From NCBI GenBank assembly GCA_037968895.1, contig JBBKWJ010000246.1:1-13208 (forward strand): DNA of 13,208 nucleotides, written 5' to 3'. How positions within the stretch are numbered: position 1 is the first letter of the stretch; every line of letters begins with the position of its first letter. The position numbers were made by a program, and so were the translations under genes. Below are positions 6,299-13,125 of the stretch, piece after piece. The notes under the pieces were generated by a model. It had not been told where the DNA came from. It made no database searches and worked only from the letters and a program-made list of their open reading frames with translations. This DNA comes from JBBKWJ01 sp037968895. Its GTDB lineage: Bacteria > Actinomycetota > Acidimicrobiia > Acidimicrobiales > SZUA-35.

Positions 6299-8758
6299 AT
6301 GTCTGCAGGAGAGTTTTTGGGCGACGGTCCTATCGGGGCTGGCCTCGCATCGGTCGAGGATCGTCTTGCCGCGCTCGACAATCTGGTTCCAGATGCGATT
6401 GACGCCACTTGCCTCGACGCCAACTTCCAGGTTGTCGAACTGCCGCCATCGGTGTTGGCTCTCGGATTTAACGGTGCACAGGAGCTCACCCGACCCATGG
6501 ACGTGGTGCACACCGAAGATCGCCCACTATTACTTGGGCTTCTCGGCCGTGCTCGCGTAGAGGGGATTGCCTCGGGAGCGGTACGGTTCACCGACCTCGG
6601 CGAGCTCTGCCCTTTGCATGTTGTCAACATGGTCGACGCCTGGGGCGTTCACGTTTTTGTGCGAGGCGGCGAATCGGGAAGAATCTCAAAGGTTCAGCAG
6701 AAACCGAGTCGGCCGCGGCGTCTCCTTCAGCACCGTAACGCCTCGGCCGGTTTCGTTTGGGCCGACGAGAACACGACCCTCGTGCTGGGCTGGACATCCG
6801 CAGAACTCATAAACATGACGGCGCTGGATCTAGTCCACCCAGATGATGCAGAGCGGGCCATCGATGCGTGGCTGTCGATGATTGCCGGGGGTGAAAACGC
6901 TCCGGTTCGTCTTCGATACCGCCACCAGTCTGGCGGCTACCGCTGGTTCGAGGCACACAGCACTAGCTATTTGGAAGATCCTGAACGCGCGTTCGTCCAA
7001 ACGGAGTTGATCGACATCGAGGAGGAGATGCGAGCGATCGAGCGCGCCCGAGATTCTGAGTTGCACTTCGCAACCCTTACTGAGTCACTCCCGATTGGCG
7101 TTGCCCAGATCGACACCGAGGGCGATATTGCCTTCGCCAACGATTGGCTGAAGGACCTGACAGGACTCGAGAGCGAAGCACTTTCGGACTTGGACTGGAT
7201 CGTCGCACGCCATCGAGACTTGTTCCGTTCCAAGGTCTCCAAGACGTTGAGCGAAGGACTCCATCAAGAGTGCGATATCCGGGTATCGGACTCCGAGGGA
7301 GCTGTGCACGTATGTCGAGTCCGCCTGCGACCAATGCCTTCGACGGAACGCAGCGGCGGCGCGATCGCCTTGCTCGAAGATGTCACTGCCAGCCTCGATT
7401 TCCAGAATCAGCTACGCATCCAAGCGCTAACCGACGAGCTCACCGGCCTGCCAAACCGACGCGGTCTGAACGAATGGCTTAAAGAGCATCAGACCGAAGC
7501 GGCCGCGCAGGGGCTGTCCATTTTCTTCATCGACCTCGACGACTTCAAGCTCGTGAACGATGTCATGGGCCATGCTGCGGGAGACGAAATTCTGGTCGCC
7601 GTGTCGCGGGCGATTAGCGACACCGTGCGTACGCAGGACCATGTCGCTCGCATCGGCGGAGACGAGTTCATCGTTGCTGCCATCGGGATCGCTGGCCAAG
7701 AAACCGCCGATGCCGTTGCGCGGCGCATCGTCGATGCAACTGCCCGACCCTTAGTCATCAATGGCGAGGTGGTGTGGCTCGGGTGCAGTGTAGGTATCGC
7801 TTCAACGGCTCCAGATGAATGCAACATCGATCGCCTCATCAGCGATGCGGACCTCGCGATGTACGAGGCAAAGAGGGAAGGTGGTCGGGGCCTGGCGTTT
7901 TTCCACGAAGGTCAGCGGCGAGGTGTCGAGAATCGGCTGCAAATCGAAAATGATCTTCGCGCTGGGCTCAAAGAACGGCAGTTCGAGCTGTACTTGCAGC
8001 CCGTTGTAAACCTGTTGACGGGCCGCGTCGAGAGCGCCGAGGCACTAGTGCGCTGGAACCATCCACAGCGCGGACTCGTCTCGCCGGCGGACTTCATTCC
8101 CACGGCCGAGCGGACCGGTATGATCCGCGAGCTCGGGGCCTGGATACTTGAAGAGGCCTGCCGACTAGCTGCAACCTGGCCAGGCGGCCAGATCGCAGTG
8201 AATATCTCGCCCCGCCAGTTTGCTCAGACTGGATTCGTGGAGTCTGTCCTTGCTGCGATTAACAACCACCAGATTGCGCCCGGCGCAATTGTGCTCGAGG
8301 TTACCGAGACGGTATTCCTCGATACCCATGAGGACATCCTGCTGACACTCGCCGAATTGGTCGCTGAGGGTGTTCGAATAGCCCTTGACGACTTTGGTAC
8401 CGGCTACTCCTCGTTGAATCACCTGAGGCAGATTCCGGCCCAAATCGTCAAAGTCGATCGAACTTACACCGCCGACATTGGAGTCGACCCCGGCACTACG
8501 GCGATCGTCGAAGCAGTTGTCGGTCTGACTCGACGTCTGGGACAGGATCTCATTGCCGAGGGTATTGAAACCGAGGAACAAGCAACACTGCTTCGCGACA
8601 TGGGTGTGGTGCTCGGCCAGGGATATCTACTGGGACGTCCAGTTCCCGCCGCAACGTTTCTGGCAAACGTCGCGAACCCCGACGAGGCGGCTGCGATCAC
8701 TACGGACCGATACGAGTTCGAACGAAATCTCGTGGAACCAGTTCGTTATCTGCGCTAA
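6299..8758 (+). CDS. PAS-GGDEF-EAL bifunctional cyclic-di-GMP synthase/phosphodiesterase
   Basis: This 819-residue cytoplasmic protein has no evident membrane segment. Residues 1-130 form a divergent PAS-like region. A PAS_3-like fold spans about 148-245 (LGWTSAEL, VHPDDAERA, YRWFEAHS) and a second PAS about 252-372 (LPIGVAQIDTEGDIAFAN), joined to the catalytic part by a short helix. The GGDEF domain (about 374-535) has LTGLPNRR, FIDLDDFKLVND and an exact GGDEF at 453-457, with an RTQD product-inhibition I-site (444-447) at the standard spacing. The EAL domain (about 546-795) has EAL (581-583), N635, E667-E670 (EVTE), DDFGTGYSSL (697-706), K718/D720, EGIE (754-757) and GQGYLLGRP. Both domains therefore look catalytically competent, making and degrading c-di-GMP under PAS control. 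The start is supported by AGGA just upstream. It diverges from the dipeptidase gene and converges on the pspC-type gene with 14 bp between stops, leaving no room for a separate terminator. The sensed ligand cannot be read from sequence. Confidence 0.95.
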   Translation: MSAGEFLGDGPIGAGLASVEDRLAALDNLVPDAIDATCLDANFQVVELPPSVLALGFNGAQELTRPMDVVHTEDRPLLLGLLGRARVEGIASGAVRFTDLGELCPLHVVNMVDAWGVHVFVRGGESGRISKVQQKPSRPRRLLQHRNASAGFVWADENTTLVLGWTSAELINMTALDLVHPDDAERAIDAWLSMIAGGENAPVRLRYRHQSGGYRWFEAHSTSYLEDPERAFVQTELIDIEEEMRAIERARDSELHFATLTESLPIGVAQIDTEGDIAFANDWLKDLTGLESEALSDLDWIVARHRDLFRSKVSKTLSEGLHQECDIRVSDSEGAVHVCRVRLRPMPSTERSGGAIALLEDVTASLDFQNQLRIQALTDELTGLPNRRGLNEWLKEHQTEAAAQGLSIFFIDLDDFKLVNDVMGHAAGDEILVAVSRAISDTVRTQDHVARIGGDEFIVAAIGIAGQETADAVARRIVDATARPLVINGEVVWLGCSVGIASTAPDECNIDRLISDADLAMYEAKREGGRGLAFFHEGQRRGVENRLQIENDLRAGLKERQFELYLQPVVNLLTGRVESAEALVRWNHPQRGLVSPADFIPTAERTGMIRELGAWILEEACRLAATWPGGQIAVNISPRQFAQTGFVESVLAAINNHQIAPGAIVLEVTETVFLDTHEDILLTLAELVAEGVRIALDDFGTGYSSLNHLRQIPAQIVKVDRTYTADIGVDPGTTAIVEAVVGLTRRLGQDLIAEGIETEEQATLLRDMGVVLGQGYLLGRPVPAATFLANVANPDEAAAITTDRYEFERNLVEPVRYLR

Positions 8759-8772
8759 CTACACAGAGCCGA

Positions 8773-9624
8773 CTACACCGAGTCGATTTCGATGTCACCA
8801 TCGATGATCGTGACGGAAATAATGATGTCTGGGTCCTCGTGGTTCACGCTGATTGCGTCGCGAGAATCGGAGTCGAGTGTCCCATCGAAGTCACTCGTGT
8901 CGATGGAACCGTCCACGGTCGTTGCGCTAAGCGAATAGTTCAAGCCCTCGGGAAGCTGAAGTAATACCTCGCCCTCGGCGAGCGTGATATCGAGCATGAA
9001 TGGCTCGTCGAGGTTGGCAAACTCTGACAGCGGCACGTTGTCGAGGTTGACCTTGACGAAACCGTGGTCAGCGGAAATATCGGATGGCAAGTCGTCGAGA
9101 GTTGTCGGCGAGTACACACCGAGGCGGAACTCGTCGTTGCCGATCGAGAAGCTCACATCGTCCTCGTGGATGGCCGCGCCGACGGCGATAGCGGCCACGG
9201 GGATCGCGAGCAACGCCAGCAGGGCGACACCGAACGCGAAGACCATGGCCACGATGCCGAAGCCTCGGCCGCCAACTCGAGCCGGCACTGGAGCACCGTC
9301 GACCGGCGGCCAGACCAGGGCCCGTGGTATCACGAGCCAAGCAATGAGATAGAGCGGAATGGCCGCTCCCCCAGTGAAGATGAAGATGGCGAGCACTGCG
9401 AGTCGGACAGCAGCGACATTCAAGCCAAGTCGGTAGGCGAGCCCAGATGCGACACCGCCGAAAGCTGCATTCGGATCACGGACGAGTCGGTTGCGCGCTG
9501 CCGCCGAAGGAGCGATATAGGGCGGCGGCGGAGCTTGCCAGCCAGCGTCGTCAACGACGTCGGCGTTTTCGTTTGGTTCGTTTGTTTCATCAAGTTCGTT
9601 TGGTTCATTGAGTTCGTTTGTCAT
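8773..9624 (-). CDS. PspC-domain membrane protein with acidic N-terminal repeat and beta-rich C-terminal domain
   Basis: This 283-residue protein begins with an acidic, Asn/Glu-rich tail (1-27) built of three-residue XNE repeats, then a Pro-rich linker. A PspC domain follows (about 43-101): RNRLVRDPNAAFGGVASGLA, a membrane helix (about 72-100) and the terminal YLIAWLVIPR. A second strong membrane segment lies at about 120-152. The C-terminal 130 residues are acidic and beta-rich (repeated VDGSIDTSDFDGTL, VTIIDGDIEID-type strands), resembling the LiaF/adhesin-like C-terminal domains found with PspC in actinobacteria. PspC proteins belong to envelope stress responses; in Gram-positives they often work beside LiaF-type sensors. 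With two membrane segments both termini should lie on the same side, probably the cytoplasm. No regulator or kinase partner is adjacent. ATG 9624 has no clear Shine-Dalgarno. The function is inferred from the domain only. Confidence 0.85.
   Translation of the reverse strand: MTNELNEPNELDETNEPNENADVVDDAGWQAPPPPYIAPSAAARNRLVRDPNAAFGGVASGLAYRLGLNVAAVRLAVLAIFIFTGGAAIPLYLIAWLVIPRALVWPPVDGAPVPARVGGRGFGIVAMVFAFGVALLALLAIPVAAIAVGAAIHEDDVSFSIGNDEFRLGVYSPTTLDDLPSDISADHGFVKVNLDNVPLSEFANLDEPFMLDITLAEGEVLLQLPEGLNYSLSATTVDGSIDTSDFDGTLDSDSRDAISVNHEDPDIIISVTIIDGDIEIDSV
9568..9621 (-). repeat. Six 9-bp tandem units inside the start of the pspC-type gene
   Basis: On the plus strand six consecutive 9-bp units, most of them TTCGTTTGG or TTCGTTTGT with two diverged copies, run up to the start codon. 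Read on the minus strand they encode TNE, LNE, PNE, LDE, TNE and PNE right after Met1. Because the unit is a multiple of three, copy number change would lengthen or shorten the acidic tail without breaking the frame. Confidence 0.85.
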
Positions 9625-9631
9625 GCAGACA

Positions 9632-9708
9632 GCATCGTGTGAGATGCGGATTTCGGATATCAGGGGACACCCGTATTTGCCCCTGAGAGATTCCCCTCAC
9701 ACTCAGGG
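9632..9708 (-). promoter_or_regulatory. Cluster of inverted repeats upstream of the pspC-type gene
   Basis: In the 104-bp gap between the pspC-type start and the lactonase-like gene stop there are three copies of one element: TCAGGGG (9660-9666), CCCCTGA (9680-9686) and TCAGGG (9703-9708). The middle copy can pair with either flank, giving two mutually exclusive stems (7 bp with 13-nt loop, or 6 bp with 16-nt loop). A smaller stem GCATC/GATGC (9632-9636 and 9643-9647) lies next to the start codon. No T tract follows. The region may be an operator, a 5' leader with alternative folds, or an inefficient terminator of the upstream gene. Confidence 0.35.
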
Positions 9709-9728
9709 TTCCTTAGCGAGCACGCTGC

Positions 9729-10418
9729 CTACACCGGTTGGTAGATCGTTCGGTCGTGGCTGAAGTGCACGGCCGAAATGTCGAGACGACGGAGTCGAGT
9801 GATCGTCTCGAGCGCAACCTCTCGATATGTCTCATCGTGGATGTTGTCGGCCGCAACATCACCGGCGGCGAACTCGGCGCAGGTGTAACAACACTGGCCA
9901 GCGATGAGTATCGCTGGGCTGTTGGGACTGTCGACCAATAGGGACTGGTGGCCGGGAGTGTGTCCAGGTGTGGCCAGAATCTTGATCCCGGAAGCGACTT
10001 CGCCGTCGCCGTCAATAACTCGTCGTCTGTGAGGTTCGATGTGCGCCCACTCAGCAACGGTGTAGTGCGGCATCTCGGCTGCGGCCAGCTCGGCCGACTG
10101 GACATAGACAGGGACCGACGGCAGCGCATTGTTCTGGCCGCAGTGATCAAAGTGCAGGTGGCTGTTCACGATTGCAGTCACGTCGCGTTCATCGACGCCG
10201 ACGCCGTTCAGCGCATCGATGATCGGAATGATCTTGGGCTGCTCATAGAGGTCATCGATCAATGAATTGTTCTTGCCGACTCCGGTATCGAACAGGATCA
10301 CGCCGTCTGGGTGCCGAATCACGAATGCCCGGATCAGTGCGGTTCCAGCGGCGACTCGAGGATGCCATTCGGGCAGCTTCACCTCACCAAGTTCGAGGAC
10401 TTCGATGATCGGCGTCAT
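9729..10418 (-). CDS. Metallo-beta-lactamase-fold hydrolase, N-acyl homoserine lactonase-like
   Basis: This 229-residue protein shows the MBL-fold order of the AiiA-like lactonase group: VILFDTGVG (40-48), the metal motif HLHFDH (87-92), ATPGHTPGHQSLL (149-161) and VHFSHD (217-222) with H221 as the last metal histidine. Related enzymes open lactone rings such as acyl-homoserine lactones using two metal ions. The bridging aspartate, expected in a GDxxY context (D191 of AiiA), is Gln here (AGQCCY, Q175; codon CAG), while the following Tyr (Y178) is kept. The length is slightly under the AiiA-type 250. There is no signal peptide. The ATG at 10418 overlaps the GNAT stop by 4 nt (ATGA), so the two are translated together. 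Substrate assignment as a quorum-quenching lactonase is uncertain; other MBL esterase or lactonase roles are equally possible. Confidence 0.85.
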   Translation of the reverse strand: MTPIIEVLELGEVKLPEWHPRVAAGTALIRAFVIRHPDGVILFDTGVGKNNSLIDDLYEQPKIIPIIDALNGVGVDERDVTAIVNSHLHFDHCGQNNALPSVPVYVQSAELAAAEMPHYTVAEWAHIEPHRRRVIDGDGEVASGIKILATPGHTPGHQSLLVDSPNSPAILIAGQCCYTCAEFAAGDVAADNIHDETYREVALETITRLRRLDISAVHFSHDRTIYQPV

Positions 10419-10939
10419 GATCGGCCCACGTCACTAGCGTCGTCGGTGTCGAGCTCCTTGAAGTAGTAGAAGGCACGGGCACCGGTATCAGGTTCAATTG
10501 ATGAGTAGCCATGCCGTTCGTAGAATCGCTGGGCATCGGTGTCGCCCTCGTCCACGTTGATCTCAATCGCATCGATGTTATTAGCGTTCGAATATTGATG
10601 GAGCAGGTCAAGGATGGCCGCTCCAATCCCGTGGTTTCGTATTTCTGGCACTACATAAAGCTCGTCGAGTAGCGCAACTCCTCCCTCGTGCCAAACGCTC
10701 GGCCGAACAGAAACAAGTCCGACTGCAACAGCCGGCTCGCCGACCAGGATTGCAAACACGGAATCGCCAGCGAGGAGTCGACTAAGCCGGTCACTCAGCA
10801 CCTTCGCCCCCGGCGACGGCGTCGCGAACTCGGTGTTGAAGTCGTGAAGGAGGCGGCCGACCTCAGTAGCTTCGTCGGCGGTGGCGATTCGGGGAGGCGT
10901 GTGTGTTCTACCCATGGCTCGATCGTATTCGATAAGCAC
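10415..10939 (-). CDS. GNAT family N-acetyltransferase
   Basis: The reading frame encodes up to 174 residues of a GNAT acyltransferase, which moves an acetyl group from acetyl-CoA to an amine. Motif A is clear: LDELYVVPEIRNHGIGAAIL (91-110), with the RNHGIG pyrophosphate loop of acetyl-CoA. Motif B follows as EINVDEGDTDAQRFYERHGY (126-145), the typical strand and helix ending in FYxxxGY. The N-terminal half (RIATADEATEVGRLLHDF) is the usual first strand and helix. The longest start is GTG at 10939; the ATG at 10915 (MGRTHTPPRI) begins just before the domain and is the more natural start, but neither has a strong Shine-Dalgarno. The gene overlaps the lactonase-like gene by 4 nt and lies 29-53 bp behind the SRPBCC gene, so the three may be one transcript. 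The substrate is unknown. Confidence 0.88.
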   Translation of the reverse strand: MLIEYDRAMGRTHTPPRIATADEATEVGRLLHDFNTEFATPSPGAKVLSDRLSRLLAGDSVFAILVGEPAVAVGLVSVRPSVWHEGGVALLDELYVVPEIRNHGIGAAILDLLHQYSNANNIDAIEINVDEGDTDAQRFYERHGYSSIEPDTGARAFYYFKELDTDDASDVGRS

Positions 10940-10968
10940 CAGGCGGCTGGCTTCAAGCGAAGTGTCGT

Positions 10969-11328
10969 TTAGCTGTGGTCGTAATGGGGGCCGAGGATTT
11001 CTTGGTAGCGATCGGTGTCCCAGTCGGGCATGGCATTGCCGTGAAAAGCGGCATCGTGACGGTCGGCGTAGAACTCCCAGCCGGCTCCGACGTCGGCGGC
11101 ATCGAGATCGTCAGCGAGATGGTGCTTGAACGTCATGGTTATCGTGATCGTCTTACCGGGAAGTTGCTCACCATCGATTCGGCCGTACCACTTGGCGACT
11201 TGCTTAGGCTCGGTGAGGCTCGCCCAGACCTCTTCGACCGTCGCTCGAAAGGCTCGCTCGATGGTCAGCTCTCGTCCCTGGGGCGTGGCGTGGACGTTCC
11301 CCGTCGGGGGTCCTGGGTAAGCACTCAT
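10969..11328 (-). CDS. Short AHSA1/SRPBCC-domain protein, apparently missing central strands
   Basis: This 119-residue protein starts like an AHSA1-type SRPBCC (START-like) domain: RELTIERAFRATVEEVWASL (19-38), TEPKQVAKWYG (39-49). It also ends like one: TITITMTFKHHLAD (60-73), GAGWEFYADRHDAAFHG (81-97), MPDWDTDRYQEILGPHY (100-116). Between WYG (about 49) and the final strand (about 58) only some nine residues remain, whereas family members normally have several beta strands (roughly 50-70 residues) there. The frame is intact, so it may be an in-frame deletion, a natural mini-version or a decaying gene. The ATG at 11328 has a good ribosome-binding site (GAGGAG, 8 nt upstream), suggesting it is still translated. 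SRPBCC domains bind hydrophobic ligands; with the core strands missing, binding by this chain is doubtful. It leads the GNAT and lactonase-like genes on the same strand. Confidence 0.75.
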   Translation of the reverse strand: MSAYPGPPTGNVHATPQGRELTIERAFRATVEEVWASLTEPKQVAKWYGRIDGEQLPGKTITITMTFKHHLADDLDAADVGAGWEFYADRHDAAFHGNAMPDWDTDRYQEILGPHYDHS

Positions 11329-11571
11329 CAGATTCGCTCCTCATCTGTCTTCTTCGATCGATTGACGGCGTGGTGAAACACCGGATTGTGGCCGACGCGC
11401 CGTCTACTCAGCGCCCCATCGCACAACTGCTTCAATCATCTCGCGCTCCCGGTTCCCGTGCATCGTTCGCTGGAGATCGCAGGGGTGCTGATAGGGGTCG
11501 AGTTGATGGAGGGAAGCCACGACCGGAGCTTCGGCCATGCGCAACCAGTAAGTTGCACATAGGATCGCCCG
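11329..11571. other. Divergent intergenic region between SRPBCC and luciferase-like genes
   Basis: These 243 bp lie between two diverging genes and should contain both promoters. On the minus strand an open frame (11404-11538 from an ATG at 11538) could encode about 44 residues ending REREMIEAVVRWGAE, without a Shine-Dalgarno or recognisable family; it might be a small gene or a relic. Just before the plus-strand ATG at 11572, AGGATCG (from about 11560) can serve as ribosome-binding site; TAGGAT in the same place also resembles a -10 box for a leaderless transcript. Confidence 0.4.
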
Positions 11572-12498
11572 ATGCGACCCTTTCGATTCGGCCTGCAAGC
11601 AAGCTTCAGCAAGACCGCTGACGAAGTTCGAGATCTAGCTCGTCGAGCCGAGGGCGCTGGTTACAGCGTGCTGAGCATTGCCGACCATCTCGGCTTTATC
11701 GACCCATTCATTGGCTGTGCTGTGGCGGCGGAGGCCACGGACTCTTTGCGGGTAGGCACATTGGTCCTCAACGTCGACTTTCATCCTGTGGCGTTGCTAG
11801 CTCGATCAGCCGCAGCCCTTGATATGGCCAGCGATGGCCGACTAGAGCTGGGGATCGGCGCTGGACACATGAAGTCCGAGTACGACGAAGCAGCAATGCG
11901 CTTCGACCGACCGGGCCGGCGCGTTGATCGGTTGACCGAGACCATCGACATGCTGCGAGGACTCTTCAGTGGCGATGAAGTCACGTTTGAGGGAGTCGAA
12001 CGCCAACTTTATGGCCACACACTGTCGCCGCTTCCCCCGCAAGGCGCCGGACTCCCGATCATGGTCGGAGGCAATGGCGATCGAGTCCTCGAGGTCGCTG
12101 CGAGCAAGGCTGACATCGTCGGCTTCACCGGGTTTCGATACGACGTTGAGACGAAGGCAGCGGAGTTAAGCCACCTGAGCTCGGCTGGTCTCGCCGATCG
12201 CGTTGCGCACGTCCGCGCGTTCGAAACCGATCCCGAGCTACAAGCATTGATCCAGCGCGTCGTCATCACCGATGACACACGCAATGTCGCCGAAAAGATG
12301 TCGAGCGAAGTCGGCGACGGCACCTGGACCACAGACGGCATCCTCGATTCGCCGTTCATACTCGTTGGCTCGGTAGACGCCATCTGCGACGAAATCAGGC
12401 AACGACGCCACGAATTCGGTATCAGCTACTTCACGTTCTTCGCCGGTCGGTCCAGCCCCGAGATAGATCAAGTCGTCGAAAGACTCGCTGGCACCTGA
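11572..12498 (+). CDS. Luciferase-like, probable F420-dependent oxidoreductase (MSMEG_2516-type)
   Basis: This 308-residue protein begins RPFRFGLQ and follows the bacterial luciferase-like monooxygenase TIM barrel: SVLSIADHLG (32-41), LRVGTLVLNVDFHPVALLAR (59-78), SDGRLELGIGAGHMKSEYDE (87-106), GRRVDRLTETIDMLRGLF (115-132), GLPIMVGGNGDRVLEVAA (160-177) and a C-terminal PFILVGSVDAICDEIRQRR (261-279). The opening and the GAGHMKSEYDEA segment point to the actinobacterial subfamily usually annotated as probable F420-dependent, MSMEG_2516 family (TIGR03621 from memory). Such enzymes transfer hydride between reduced coenzyme F420 and an organic substrate in the cytoplasm; the substrate here is unknown and FMN use cannot be excluded. 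The length is normal and no residue looks broken. The start ATG has AGGA 7 nt upstream. It stands alone on the plus strand, divergent from SRPBCC and convergent with the SnoaL-like gene. Confidence 0.92.
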   Translation: MRPFRFGLQASFSKTADEVRDLARRAEGAGYSVLSIADHLGFIDPFIGCAVAAEATDSLRVGTLVLNVDFHPVALLARSAAALDMASDGRLELGIGAGHMKSEYDEAAMRFDRPGRRVDRLTETIDMLRGLFSGDEVTFEGVERQLYGHTLSPLPPQGAGLPIMVGGNGDRVLEVAASKADIVGFTGFRYDVETKAAELSHLSSAGLADRVAHVRAFETDPELQALIQRVVITDDTRNVAEKMSSEVGDGTWTTDGILDSPFILVGSVDAICDEIRQRRHEFGISYFTFFAGRSSPEIDQVVERLAGT

Positions 12499-12577
12499 AC
12501 AAACCTGGTCAACTCGCCGCAGCGGGAGGCTCTCAGGTGCAGCTTCCTAAGGCAGCGACGATGAGGTTGGCTCGGAC

Positions 12578-13042
12578 TCAGTGTTGCTTCGCTTGAAACT
12601 TCGCCAGATTCGCTAGCGCCGTTGAGCGCACCTTGGATTGCATTGGAGGCGACCAGCCGAAAAGCTTCCCGGGTAGCCCTAGTGCCTGCGACGACCACTT
12701 CCACATATCAAACTGATCTCGATGGTCAACGATCTTGCCGTCACGAAACTTCATCGTTGCTTCAATATCGTTGCGAACCCGCTTGCCGGTAGAGCTGAAG
12801 GTGTAGGTCGCGATCCAGTTCGTACGCACCAGAGTCTCGCTGGACTCCAAGATCCGGTGCTCAAGCTCGAGATCAGTGTCGCTTGCACACAGCATCCGCC
12901 ACATGTCACCGGCGTCGCGGCCACGTAACTCACCGAACGCCGGATCTTCAAACACGACATCATCGGCATAGCAGGCGGCCATTGCGTCTCCATCCCGACT
13001 TGCCAGGCTCGAATAAAACGTGTCAACGATCTCGATACTCAT
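12578..13042 (-). CDS. SnoaL-like / NTF2-like protein (nuclear transport factor 2 family)
   Basis: This 154-residue protein fits the SnoaL-like branch of the NTF2-like cone fold. It has an N-terminal helix (IVDTFYSSLASRDGDAMAAC), then YADDVVFEDPAFGELRGRDA, a helix with MWRMLC, and late strands including MKFRDGKIVDHRDQFDMWKW. A C-terminal tail, ALGLPGKLFGWSPPMQSKVR, matches the extended version common in bacterial nuclear transport factor 2 family proteins. Such proteins range from polyketide cyclases and ketosteroid isomerases to non-enzymatic ligand binders; the FEDP and HRDQFD segments line the pocket in relatives, but no reaction can be assigned. The ATG at 13042 has AAGG about 9 nt upstream. 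The gene converges on the luciferase-like gene with 79 bp between stops; no clear terminator hairpin with T tract is seen there. Confidence 0.87.
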   Translation of the reverse strand: MSIEIVDTFYSSLASRDGDAMAACYADDVVFEDPAFGELRGRDAGDMWRMLCASDTDLELEHRILESSETLVRTNWIATYTFSSTGKRVRNDIEATMKFRDGKIVDHRDQFDMWKWSSQALGLPGKLFGWSPPMQSKVRSTALANLAKFQAKQH

Positions 13043-13086
13043 GCCAACGACCTTACTTCGACGAGAGGCAGTAATGGGTCTAACCT

Positions 13087-13103
13087 TGACCTGTGGCTGA
13101 CCT
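13087..13103. promoter_or_regulatory. TGACCT direct repeat, one helical turn apart, upstream of the SnoaL-like gene
   Basis: Two exact TGACCT hexamers start at 13087 and 13098, an 11-bp period, placing them on the same face of the helix. They lie about 45-61 bp upstream of the SnoaL-like start, in the promoter-proximal zone, and downstream of the stop of the partial gene at the right edge. Direct repeats with 11-bp spacing are typical binding sites for tandem-bound regulators such as OmpR/PhoB-type response regulators. The sequence identity alone is suggestive, not proof. Confidence 0.3.
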
Positions 13104-13125
13104 AAATCACCTCATCCTCTGGTGC

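Noticed and set aside
9064..9642. 192-codon plus-strand open frame opposite the pspC-type gene
   Set aside because: Low-complexity Arg/Asp/Glu/His composition typical of an antisense shadow; the PspC domain on the other strand is unambiguous.
12499..12577. Bidirectional terminator between the convergent luciferase-like and SnoaL-like genes
   Set aside because: Only short, interrupted complementary stretches and no T tract were found, so no terminator is called despite the expected need for one.
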